Source: Alkalitalea saponilacus (GTDB lineage: Bacteria; Bacteroidota; Bacteroidia; Bacteroidales; Marinilabiliaceae). From it: a stretch of 64,000 bases of DNA. Positions 1-7,714 of this stretch are shown piece by piece (the stretch's first letter is position 1; every line of letters begins with the position of its first letter). The stretch spans positions 16,183 to 80,182 of the forward strand of contig NZ_FUYV01000008.1 of assembly GCF_900168165.1 (NCBI RefSeq), given 5' to 3'. Under the pieces are notes generated by a model. The model searched no databases, was not told where the DNA came from, and saw nothing but the letters and a program-made list of their open reading frames with translations. The position numbers and the translations under genes were made by a program.

Positions 1-56
1 TTCCTTGGGGAAGAGGATTCAAATGTTTAGATTAGTTTGAGGCGTTTTCACCCCCC

Positions 57-143
57 GACCCCCCAAGGGGGGTGATTAAAGAGAGTTCATTATTTTAAAA
101 TACTAGGTTATATAGCATTTGCTAGGATTAGTCCCCCGGGGGA
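57..143. repeat. Short GC-rich palindromes upstream of wzz-like gene
   Basis: Two compact inverted repeats lie in the 204-base stretch before the first gene: six C and six G separated by AA (59-72), and TCCCCCGGGGGA (132-143). No U-tract follows either, so a classical terminator is not supported. They resemble REP-type debris seen elsewhere in the window. The rest of 1-204 shows no coding signal, and no TAnnTTTG promoter was found. Confidence 0.4.
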
Positions 144-204
144 TTTAGGTGTTAATCATAGGGGTGAAACCCTTCAACGTTTAAAGTTCACGGCTTACAT
201 ATTT

Positions 205-1335
205 ATGGAAAATCAAGACATTAAAAAGAGTCCGCCACCCATCATTAAAGATGATGAGATAGATCTGGTGGCACTGGGGTTACATATCTGGAACGGACGA
301 CTGTTGATCATTAAAACGGTGGGTGTGTTTATCCTGCTGGGATTGGTGATAGCATTAACTTCTCCTGAAGAATATACCTCTCGGGTAAAACTTATTCCTG
401 AAACCGGGAAACGATCGGGTTTGGGGAGCCTCGGTGGACTGGCATCTCAGTTTGGATTTGGAAACATATCTGCAGGGGTAGAAACCGGATCCATTCCCAC
501 TGAATACTATCCCGAAATTGTGCATAGTCTTCCATTTTTGAAATCTTTGATGGATTATGAGACTTATATTCCTGAACTGGGTGAAAGAATGACGCTGTAT
601 GAGTATTTTTCGGAGCCGGGAAAAGGTTCGGTAATGTCATACATCAAAGCTTATACCATAGGCTTACCTCGTACCATCATCGGACTGATCAAGAGAGTGG
701 GGAAAGAACCCGATGTAGCTGTCTTAGAATCAGGCAGTCACGTTACCCGTTTGACTCAGGAGGAGTGGAGAGTTATTGGCAGATTAAAAAATAGTATTTC
801 TTTAGATATAAATCGTGAAGGAATCATTAGTGTAACGGTTAATGCTGGTGACCCAGTTTTAGCAGCGGATCTGGCCGGAAAAGTTACCGACTTGTTATCG
901 GAATACATCCTGGAGTATAAAACCGATAAGGCTCGAGAAGATCTTGATTTTGTAGAGGCACGCCATAAAGAAGCAGCAAAACGATTTGAAATTGCACAGG
1001 AAAAATTGGCGCGATTCAGAGATGCCAGCCGTGGACAGATGACCGCTCTGGCACAAACTGAGGAGCAGCGACTGCAAAGCGAATACGATCTGGCATTTAA
1101 TATCTATAACACCCTGGCTCGTCAGTTGGAAGAAGCACGGCTAAAACTACAGGAGGAGACCCCGGTGGTAAAAGTTCTGGAACCTGCTGTTGTTCCCAAA
1201 GAAAGAAGCGCTCCACGAAGATCCATGATCATGATTGTTTCAGTTTTTCTTGGGGGATTTATCGGATTGGGAATTTTGTTTGGGATGATGATTTGGAGAA
1301 ACCTGAAAGCGAAGTTGAATGAGTATGAAGGGTAG
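205..1335 (+). CDS. Wzz-type polysaccharide chain-length determinant protein (copy 1)
   Basis: This inner-membrane polysaccharide co-polymerase of the Wzz family sets chain length of a Wzy-polymerised surface glycan. The 376-residue protein has the expected plan: a short cytoplasmic N-terminus, a membrane segment at about residues 34-52, a long periplasmic part rich in helix/coiled coil (about 230-310), a proline-containing stretch (PAVVPKERSAPRR) and a second membrane segment at about 340-362. There is no C-terminal tyrosine kinase domain, so it is a plain Wzz rather than a Wzc. The ATG at 205 opens a reading frame that immediately gives the family N-terminus. A second Wzz (23236-24387) shares the same layout, including the ERSAPRR/EKSSPRR segment before the last membrane helix. 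It probably heads cluster 1, though its WecB partner is displaced 2 kb downstream by a pseudogene and repeats. Confidence 0.9.
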   Translation: MENQDIKKSPPPIIKDDEIDLVALGLHIWNGRLLIIKTVGVFILLGLVIALTSPEEYTSRVKLIPETGKRSGLGSLGGLASQFGFGNISAGVETGSIPTEYYPEIVHSLPFLKSLMDYETYIPELGERMTLYEYFSEPGKGSVMSYIKAYTIGLPRTIIGLIKRVGKEPDVAVLESGSHVTRLTQEEWRVIGRLKNSISLDINREGIISVTVNAGDPVLAADLAGKVTDLLSEYILEYKTDKAREDLDFVEARHKEAAKRFEIAQEKLARFRDASRGQMTALAQTEEQRLQSEYDLAFNIYNTLARQLEEARLKLQEETPVVKVLEPAVVPKERSAPRRSMIMIVSVFLGGFIGLGILFGMMIWRNLKAKLNEYEG

Positions 1336-1356
1336 GGAGTGGAAAGGGGAGACAGA

Positions 1357-1384
1357 AGACCGGAGACCGGAGACCGGAGACCGG
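1357..1384. repeat. Heptanucleotide tandem repeat, 4 x AGACCGG
   Basis: Four perfect head-to-tail copies of the 7-base unit AGACCGG begin 21 bases after the stop codon of the Wzz-like gene. Less perfect 7-base periodicity appears to extend a little to either side. A different heptamer array occupies 61737-61862, also at the 3' end of a gene. Nothing here looks coding. Confidence 0.85.
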
Positions 1385-1740
1385 AAATTAAGAGAGGGAT
1401 TGAGGAAAGTGAGGTTGGATGTGGTTGATGGTTTAATGGTTTGGAGTTTGTTATGAGACAATTCCTGTTGTTGTTCTAAAAGATCGGAATGCTTATTACA
1501 ATAGATCGTTAGTCCCGATGCACCGGGATTAGAATTTAGATGTTAGACAATGACAAATGCTTGATTATAAGTAGGTTGCGAGCCTAGCAAATCATTCTTG
1601 CATTTGCGTGAAAATCAAGTAGATATAAAAGTATAAGGCTACGGTTTAAATTTGCGATCTTATTTCCGGAGGCCCAATTGATTTTGGTCATATTCTTGAG
1701 TCCCTCTTTCCACCTTTCAGAACTAAATATTAATTTATAA

Positions 1741-2130
1741 ATTAATCTGTCCTTTCAGGACGTAAATTTTCATTGCGCATACTCCCAAGGCGTTGCCGTT
1801 GGGTTGAAATAATCTGCCACTCCGTGGCGTTGCAATAAGCAAGATACTTTGTCTGTGCGCTAAATCAATGCCAAAAGTATTTCCAATGTTGAAAGCCTTA
1901 TTTAATACAACCTAAAACAATACTGCGTATTGAGATTGTGTCTTCCAACAGGCTGAAGGCCTAAACTAATTCAGGCCAAGGCAACGCCTTGGGCTGATGC
2001 GATGTATTTCATATTCGCCCTGTGAAGGGCAGCTTAATTCCTTGTTCTTATAGAGTTTAGACCGGGGTGTTAATCCCTGTCCCATAAGGTTGCCCTTGTC
2101 AGACATTCTGAAAATAAAAACGCTATTATA
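1741..2130. repeat. Mosaic of small REP-like hairpins in an 860-base non-coding gap
   Basis: The gap 1336-2198 has no credible gene. Its second half is a run of short inverted repeats: GCCAC-TCC-GTGGC near 1816-1828, CCAAGGC-AAC-GCCTTGG at 1976-1992, and GCCC-TGTGAA-GGGC at 2017-2030. The texture (gene-free, successive small palindromes with NNGGCAACGCCNN-type cores) recurs at 28522-28670. This is typical of REP-type sequences mobilised by a transposase encoded elsewhere; none is seen in the window. The first half of the gap (1385-1740) holds nothing recognisable. Confidence 0.55.
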
Positions 2131-2198
2131 AACTATAGTCAAGTTTAACAAACCATTATTATTAAAACCTATTACTTAGTCGTGGCTTGGGTTGATTA

Positions 2199-3098
2199 TT
2201 GTATTTAAATCATCAACTGAATGACATTGATCTGGAGAAAGTGCAGGCGGTTATTGAAAGCATGAAGATCAGTAACTTAACGATCAATGAAGATCCTCTT
2301 TCGTTTTTATTTAAGTATGATTTGGTTCGGGGACAGGACATTACAAATGCTGCCTACCTGTTATTTAAGAATAAGGTTTCGGCTCTTACAACTATAGAGC
2401 TCGGTAGATTTCAGGATGAAATAACAATAAAGGATTCCAGCCGGACTAAAGAAGATGTTCTGAAACAGATAGAGCAGGTATTGGATTTTGTAAAAAAGCA
2501 CATCAATAGGGAAGTTATTATTACAGGTGAAGCCCGAAACATTCAAAAATGGCAATACCCATTGAATGCTATCCGGGAAATAGTGACCAATTTGATTGTT
2601 CATCGCGTCTGCCGGTTGTCTTCAGATTCTATAGTGAAGATTTTTGATGACCGGATTGAATTTTTTAATCCCGGCCGTTTGCCTAAAAATATCACGGTAG
2701 ATGATTTGCTAAATAACAGATACCGTTCAACACCTAGAAATAAATTGATAGCTGATCTTTGTAAAGACATAGGTTTGATCGGAAAGTATGGATCAGGAAT
2801 TCAACGAGTAATAAATAACTTTATAGATGCAGGGTTGCCAGTGCTTCTGTTTCAAAATATTTCAGTTGGGTTTATGGTAACTGTGTATAGCGAAAAGGTC
2901 GGTGAAAGACTTTCGGTGAATCAAAGAAAAATTATTGAGTTAATGACCAAAGATGCTTATGTAACGGCAAGGGAATTATCTGAAATGTTGGGTATTTCTG
3001 TAAGAAAAATTGAAACAAATATCAGTTATTAAAAGGACGCAGGATATATCAATCGCGTCGGCCCCGCAAAAGGTGGTCATTGGGAGGTGTTGGGTTAA
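2199..3098 (+). pseudogene. Truncated ATP-binding protein of the AlbA_2/HATPase_c_4 (divergent AAA-4) type, with in-frame nonsense codon
   Basis: The open part (2199-3032, TTG at its left edge) matches the middle and C-terminal half of transcriptional-regulator-like ATP-binding proteins: an HATPase_c_4-like segment (REIVTNLIVHR, then DDRIEFFNPGRLP, then GLIGKYGSGIQRV) followed by a winged helix (about residues 245-277). The N-terminal AlbA_2/Schlafen-type domain expected of the family is missing; an in-frame TGA stands at 2193. At the 3' end, TAA at 3030-3032 interrupts the winged helix. The same frame continues after it as KDAGYINRVGPAKGGHWEVLG to a second stop at 3096-3098, which is the usual ending of this family. 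A TTA (Leu) to TAA change explains it. It is therefore read as a decayed gene, inserted between wzz and wecB. Function in the host, if any, is unknown. Confidence 0.75.
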
Positions 3099-3150
3099 TG
3101 TATAATGCTTTAAAAATTGACTATCTCTCATGTAAAAGAAAGAATATTTC

Positions 3151-3312
3151 ACTACAGATATCCACAGATTGGAAACCAAATAATCTGTGTCAATCTGCGT
3201 AATCTGTGGTAAAATAAACAAGAAAATATATAAAGAATAATTTACCACAGATATCACAGATATCCACAGATTGGAAACCAAATAATTTCTGTTAATCTGC
3301 GTAATCTGTGGT
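3151..3312. repeat. Two copies (A 3151-3210, B 3244-3312) of the ACCACAGAT imperfect palindrome
   Basis: Each copy begins with (A)CCACAGATATC/TCCACAGATT and ends with AATCTGTG..AATCTGCGTAATCTGTGGT, so the two ends are reverse complements and can fold into a long imperfect hairpin of about 60-70 nt. Copy B ends 14 bases before the wecB start codon, so it would be part of the wecB leader. Eleven copies occur in the window, all within cluster 1 (see also 4449-4665, 5074-5369, 14948-15007, 16677-16736). Confidence 0.9.
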
Positions 3313-3326
3313 GAAATAAATAAAAA

Positions 3327-4436
3327 ATGAAGAAAATTTTAATTGTATTTGGAACCCGCCCGGAAGCCATCAAAATGGCACCGGTTGTAAAAGCCTTTCA
3401 GAAAGAAAGTGCATTATTTGAAACCCGTGTTTGCGTTACCGCGCAGCATAGGGAAATGCTCGATCAGGTATTGGATTTTTTTGATATTCAGCCTGATTAT
3501 GATATGAACCTGATGAAACCCAATCAGAACCTGTTCTCTTTAACCGGCGACATCCTTAATGGATTAAAGCCAATTCTGGAAGATTTCCAGCCGGATGTGG
3601 TTCTGGTACATGGTGATACAACCACCTCTACAACTGCAGCATTGGCAGCATTCTATTCTGGCGCAAAGGTGGGGCATGTGGAAGCAGGTTTGAGAACCTA
3701 CAATAAACTGGCTCCTTTTCCCGAAGAAATCAATCGCCAGTTAACAGGTCGTATCGCAGATTACCATTTTGCTCCAACCTCCAAATCAAGAGAGAATTTG
3801 CTGAATGAGATGGTGAAGGAGGAGAGCATTGTTGTGACCGGAAATACAGTGATTGATGCCTTATTGGAGAGCGTGGAGCGGGTAAAGGATGTCAGCGACA
3901 ATAAATTAATTGATTCATTGAAAGAGTTGACCGGAGATAATGAAATTGTGCTGGTTACCGGGCACCGGCGTGAGAATTTTGGAGACGGTTTTTTGAATAT
4001 ATGTGCAGCTCTCAAAGAGATTGCTGAGAACTTTAATGGACAGGTCATCTATCCGGTACATCTGAATCCCAACGTGCAGAAACCGGTGAAAGAGTTATTG
4101 GGGAAAATTGATAATGTTAAACTAATTGACCCGCTACCTTATGAAGCATTCGTTTGGATGATGAACCGCTCAAAGCTTATTATCACTGATAGTGGAGGCG
4201 TACAGGAAGAAGCCCCCAGTTTAGGCAAGCCCGTGCTGGTAATGCGTGATACAACAGAGCGCCCTGAAGCAGTGGATGCAGGAACGGTAGTTTTGGTGGG
4301 AACCAATAAAGAAATGATCGTAAGAGAAGCACTTGATCTGTTAAGCAATAAGGAGAGGTATGCAAGCATGAGTGCTTTGCATAATCCTTATGGAGATGGG
4401 AAAGCGGCGCAAAGGATAGTTGATTTCTTGAAATAA
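3327..4436 (+). CDS. wecB: UDP-N-acetylglucosamine 2-epimerase, non-hydrolysing (copy 1)
   Basis: The enzyme interconverts UDP-GlcNAc and UDP-ManNAc in the cytoplasm, supplying the substrate for WecC downstream. The 369-residue protein is full length and carries the family blocks in order: [12 protein letters not shown] near the N-terminus, [55 protein letters not shown] and the UDP-binding [16 protein letters not shown] followed by [11 protein letters not shown] second, closely similar copy is at 24398-25516. The ATG at 3327 begins directly with [12 protein letters not shown]. It follows palindromic repeat B by 14 bases and is separated from wecC by repeats and the GxxExxY gene, so co-transcription with wecC is possible but interrupted by several potential hairpins. 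Confidence 0.97.
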   Translation: MKKILIVFGTRPEAIKMAPVVKAFQKESALFETRVCVTAQHREMLDQVLDFFDIQPDYDMNLMKPNQNLFSLTGDILNGLKPILEDFQPDVVLVHGDTTTSTTAALAAFYSGAKVGHVEAGLRTYNKLAPFPEEINRQLTGRIADYHFAPTSKSRENLLNEMVKEESIVVTGNTVIDALLESVERVKDVSDNKLIDSLKELTGDNEIVLVTGHRRENFGDGFLNICAALKEIAENFNGQVIYPVHLNPNVQKPVKELLGKIDNVKLIDPLPYEAFVWMMNRSKLIITDSGGVQEEAPSLGKPVLVMRDTTERPEAVDAGTVVLVGTNKEMIVREALDLLSNKERYASMSALHNPYGDGKAAQRIVDFLK

Positions 4437-4448
4437 AAAGAAAGATGC

Positions 4449-4665
4449 ACCACAGATTACACAGATGGCCACAGATACCCCACTGATTGAAACAAAATAA
4501 TCTGTGTCAATCGGTGTCATGCGTGGTGAATAAAAAAAAAGTTAACCACAGATATCACAAATACCCACAGATTATTCATTTTTTCGTGGTAAAAAAAAGA
4601 TTACCCACAGATACTCACAAATTCTTTTTAATTATAATCTGTGGGTATCTGTGTTAATCTGTGGT
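4449..4665. repeat. Three copies (C 4449-4527, D 4545-4590, E 4603-4665) of the ACCACAGAT palindrome
   Basis: Copies C, D and E lie between wecB and the GxxExxY gene. C and E keep both arms. D is shortened, with a 5' ACCACAGATATCACA arm and only TTCGTGGT at the 3' end. The sequence between the arms varies more than the arms, as expected for a structure-constrained element. They are separated by A-rich runs. Arms diverge among copies by scattered substitutions, so this is a dispersed family, not a fresh tandem expansion. Confidence 0.88.
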
Positions 4666-4696
4666 GAAAAATAACTGTGGTAAAACATAAATACGC

Positions 4697-5068
4697 ATGA
4701 ACCTAAACTCCCTAACCTACGACATAATCGGCTGCGCCTATAAAGTACATTCCCAGCTTGGTCCGGGATTGTTGGAATCAACCTACGAAGTTTGTCTAGA
4801 ATACGAACTCTCCAAAAATGGGTTTTCAGTTGCTAGACAGGTTGCTCTCCCGGTTGTGTATGACGAAATAAAACTGGAAGCCGGGTACAGAATTGACTTG
4901 ATGGTTAACGATACCATAATAATCGAAATTAAATCGGTTGATGCACTTGCAGCTATTCATACTGCACAGGTATTAACCTATCTAAAGCTTTCTAATAAAA
5001 AACTGGGTTTGTTGATAAACTTTAATGAAACTGACCTGAAAAAAGGAATTAAACGGTTAGTTTTGTAG
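4697..5068 (+). CDS. GxxExxY protein (PD-(D/E)XK nuclease-fold family)
   Basis: A 123-residue single-domain protein of the GxxExxY family. The name-giving motif is GLLESTY (Gly24, Glu27, Tyr30). A PD-(D/E)XK-like core follows: Asp67 in YRIDLMV, then IEIK with Glu77 and Lys79, and Gln91 in a later helix, so the metal-binding residues of the nuclease fold are all present. The family is widespread, often in several copies per genome, and has no established role. Here it stands alone between palindromic repeats C-E on the left and F-I on the right, inside a polysaccharide cluster to which it has no obvious metabolic link. It appears intact (ATG at 4697 to a normal stop), so it is probably expressed or recently acquired. 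The family assignment is firm; nuclease activity is inferred only from the motif. Confidence 0.9.
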   Translation: MNLNSLTYDIIGCAYKVHSQLGPGLLESTYEVCLEYELSKNGFSVARQVALPVVYDEIKLEAGYRIDLMVNDTIIIEIKSVDALAAIHTAQVLTYLKLSNKKLGLLINFNETDLKKGIKRLVL

Positions 5069-5073
5069 GATGC

Positions 5074-5369
5074 ACCACAGATATCACAGATACCCACAGA
5101 TTATTCTTATTTCTAATCTGTGTAAATCTGAGTAATCCGTGGTAAAATGAGAAGATCTACCACAGATATCACAGATACCCACAGATTATTTTTATTTCTA
5201 ATCTGTGTAAATCTGCGTAATCCGTGGTGAAGAAAAAGATACCACCACAGATATCACAGATACCCACAGATTATTTTGTTTTTAATCTGTGTAAATCTGC
5301 GTAATCCGTGGTAAAAAGAAAATATACCACCACAGATAACACAGATTCATTTTGCATAAAATCCGTGGT
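5074..5369. repeat. Four copies (F 5074-5143, G 5159-5228, H 5244-5312, I 5329-5369) of the ACCACAGAT palindrome
   Basis: Four copies fill the 320-base gap between the GxxExxY gene and wecC. F, G and H are nearly identical, about 70 bases each, and start every 85 bases, which suggests recent tandem amplification of repeat plus spacer. I is shortened (41 bases). F starts 5 bases after the GxxExxY stop and I ends 19 bases before the wecC start. All keep ACCACAGAT at the left and (A)TCCGTGGT at the right, one base different from the TCTGTGGT of copies A and B. Confidence 0.9.
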
Positions 5370-5388
5370 AAAAAACGTAAATACACAC

Positions 5389-6609
5389 ATGAATAAAAAC
5401 ATCACTGTCTCAACCCTAGGCCTCGGTTACATCGGCCTTCCAACATCCGCCCTGGTAGCCGCCTCCGGCATCCGAGTAAATGGTATGGACGTAAATAAAT
5501 CCGTAGTAGAAACCATTAATCGTGGTGAAATACATATCGTAGAGCCCGATTTAAAAGGATATGTATCAACTTCCGTTGAAAAAGGCCTCTTAAAAGCTTA
5601 TGACACGGTACAACCGGCAGACGTATATCTGGTAGTTGTTCCCACTCCATTCAAAGGTAACCATGAGCCGGATATATCCTTTGTTGAGGCTGCAACCCGC
5701 AATACAATACCCTTGTTAAAAAAGGGCGATCTGTTTATTATTGAATCCACTTCCCCCGTTGGCACTACAGAAAAAATGATGGAACTCATTTTTAATGAAC
5801 GCCCTGACTTAAAAGGAGAGATTTTTCTTGCTTACTGCCCTGAACGAGTACTCCCTGGCAATGTGATCCACGAGTTGGTGCATAATGACCGTGTAATTGG
5901 TGGAGTAGATGAAGCCTCGACTCAAAAAGCCATTGATTTTTACAGTCAGTTTGTAAAAGGCGAACTGCATAAAACAAACGCTCGCACAGCCGAGATGTGT
6001 AAACTCACAGAAAACGCCAGCCGTGATGTGCAAATAGCATTTGCCAATGAACTATCACTTATTTGTGATAAAGCAGATATAAATGTATGGGATTTGATCA
6101 AATTGGCCAACAAACACCCGCGTGTAAATATCTTACAGCCCGGTTGTGGAGTGGGTGGCCATTGTATTGCTGTTGATCCATATTTTATTGTTTCAGACTA
6201 TCCATTGGAATCACAAATTATTGGAAAGGCCAGAGAAATCAATAACTATAAATCATTTTGGGTAGCTGAAAAAATTCAGAATGCCCGCCTGGAATTCCAG
6301 CTAAAGCATGGGCGGAAAGCCTCTGTTGCCATTATGGGGCTGGCCTTTAAACCCAATATTGACGACTTGCGGGAATCTCCTGCCAAATATATTGCTCAGA
6401 AAGTTCTTCAAAATAGCAATAACGAAGAAATTTATTTTGTGGAACCCAATATCAAGGAGCACAAAGTATTTAAGTTGACTGATTATAAAGAAGCTTATGA
6501 GAAGGCTGATATTGTAGCTTTTTTGGTGGCGCATGATGAGTTTAAAACACTTAACTTATCAAAAGGTGCTACAGATAGGGTGGTATTGGATTTTTGTGGG
6601 ATTAAATAA
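5389..6609 (+). CDS. wecC: UDP-N-acetyl-D-mannosamine dehydrogenase (UDP-ManNAcA-forming)
   Basis: The NAD-dependent enzyme oxidises UDP-ManNAc twice at C6 to UDP-ManNAc uronate. The 406-residue product has the Rossmann signature LGLGYIGLP at residues 10-18, the central family block KLTENASRDVQIAFANEL (about 205-222) and the catalytic-cysteine motif GVGGHCIAVDPYF with Cys259; a C-terminal UDP-binding domain follows (FKPNIDDLRESP). The ATG at 5389 was chosen because the frame can be extended upstream to 5308 only by reading through palindromic repeat I, and the conserved N-terminus starts at 5389. With wecB it gives UDP-ManNAcA, presumably used by the GT26 transferase at 13039-13785. It begins an AT-richer stretch of genes. 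Confidence 0.95.
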   Translation: MNKNITVSTLGLGYIGLPTSALVAASGIRVNGMDVNKSVVETINRGEIHIVEPDLKGYVSTSVEKGLLKAYDTVQPADVYLVVVPTPFKGNHEPDISFVEAATRNTIPLLKKGDLFIIESTSPVGTTEKMMELIFNERPDLKGEIFLAYCPERVLPGNVIHELVHNDRVIGGVDEASTQKAIDFYSQFVKGELHKTNARTAEMCKLTENASRDVQIAFANELSLICDKADINVWDLIKLANKHPRVNILQPGCGVGGHCIAVDPYFIVSDYPLESQIIGKAREINNYKSFWVAEKIQNARLEFQLKHGRKASVAIMGLAFKPNIDDLRESPAKYIAQKVLQNSNNEEIYFVEPNIKEHKVFKLTDYKEAYEKADIVAFLVAHDEFKTLNLSKGATDRVVLDFCGIK

Positions 6610-6637
6610 AACTAACTAAGAAATTTTAGTTTGAAGT

Positions 6638-7714
6638 ATGGAGAAGAAGAAAGCATATTTGCTCGCTTATCAAAGAGCTACAAATTATGGTGCTGTATTA
6701 CAGTTGTATGCGTTGAAAATTGTTTTAGAGAGGTTGGGAGTTGTTGTATCCGTTATTGACTATGTTCCGGAATGGATGAAGGTAACAATGAAAAATCAGC
6801 CAACTTTATTGAGCTACATTAAGCGTCGAATTATGAGTTTTACGTTTAACAGTTTCCTACGTCAATTAAATCTAACAAAAAGAAAATTTAGCAGTATTGA
6901 TGAAATGAAGCAACTTTTACCTGCTGCTGATTATTATTTTGTTGGGAGCGATCAGGTCTGGAATGAAAGAATAATGAAACAAGATTTAGCATATTTTCTT
7001 TCGTTTGCTCCTGAGAAATCTGTTAAAGTTGGCTATGCAGTTAGTATGGGAAATATTCCACTATCCGAAGAGTTTCTTGAAGATGCACGTCCTTATATTC
7101 AAAGGTTTGATAGTATATCTGTGAGAGAAAACTATGTCTCGGAATTTATAGCTAATTGCAAGTTTGAATTAAATACTCCTGTTGTTTTAGATCCCACATT
7201 ATTGCTTTCTGGCGATGATTATACTAAAGTTTCTCCAAATAAGTGTTATAAGCAAGAGTATATAGCAGTCTATTCTTGTATGCATGACCAGAATTTATAT
7301 GAACTGGCAAAGTACTTAAAAAGAAAAACAGGATTGCCTTTAGTAAATCTGGGTTATCATTTTAAAGGGCCGGACAAACATGAATATATGTTTGGTCCTG
7401 GTAACTGGATTAACAGGATAAGAAATGCCAAATATTTTATAACAAACTCGTTTCATGGAACCGCATTTGCAGTATTGTTTAAAAGGACTTTTTTTACTGT
7501 TCCAAATCAAAACCATGCGCAACTGGGACTAAATGCAAGGTTTATGGAGTTCTTAACTTCTATTGAATTAGCGAATCGAGTGGTTTACTCTGAACAGGAT
7601 GCAGATGCGATCATAGAACAATATATTGATTTTGATAAATCTCATAGCTTATTGGAAAACAGGAGGATAGATGCTTTAGAATTTATTAAAGGCGCTTTGA
7701 TGAAAGAGCTTTAA
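6638..7714 (+). CDS. Polysaccharide pyruvyl transferase family protein
   Basis: Members of this family (CsaB/WcaK type) transfer pyruvate from phosphoenolpyruvate to sugar residues, forming a ketal on surface glycans. The 358-residue protein shows the family N-terminus (AYQRATNYGAVLQLYALKIVL), a central VGSDQVWNE block, VLDPTLLL, and the C-terminal NSFHGTAFAVLFKR block with the conserved SFHG. It starts 28 bases after wecC and its stop codon shares a base with the start of the MurB-like gene (ATG at 7714), so the two are likely translated together. Which sugar is modified cannot be told from sequence; the family also contains members with other activities. Confidence 0.85.
   Translation: MEKKKAYLLAYQRATNYGAVLQLYALKIVLERLGVVVSVIDYVPEWMKVTMKNQPTLLSYIKRRIMSFTFNSFLRQLNLTKRKFSSIDEMKQLLPAADYYFVGSDQVWNERIMKQDLAYFLSFAPEKSVKVGYAVSMGNIPLSEEFLEDARPYIQRFDSISVRENYVSEFIANCKFELNTPVVLDPTLLLSGDDYTKVSPNKCYKQEYIAVYSCMHDQNLYELAKYLKRKTGLPLVNLGYHFKGPDKHEYMFGPGNWINRIRNAKYFITNSFHGTAFAVLFKRTFFTVPNQNHAQLGLNARFMEFLTSIELANRVVYSEQDADAIIEQYIDFDKSHSLLENRRIDALEFIKGALMKEL

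Noticed and set aside
1741-2130. Degraded insertion sequence
   Set aside because: No transposase frame on either strand and no terminal inverted repeats with target duplications; only small hairpins are visible.
3000-3098. Frameshift at the end of the AlbA_2-type gene
   Set aside because: The continuation after TAA is in the same frame (3033 onward), so it is a nonsense codon and not a frameshift.
3151-5369. CRISPR array
   Set aside because: The repeats are long imperfect palindromes of varying length with A-rich or coding spacers of unequal size; no cas genes are nearby.
5308-5388. N-terminal extension of WecC
   Set aside because: The extra 27 codons are translated repeat I; the conserved N-terminus starts at ATG 5389.
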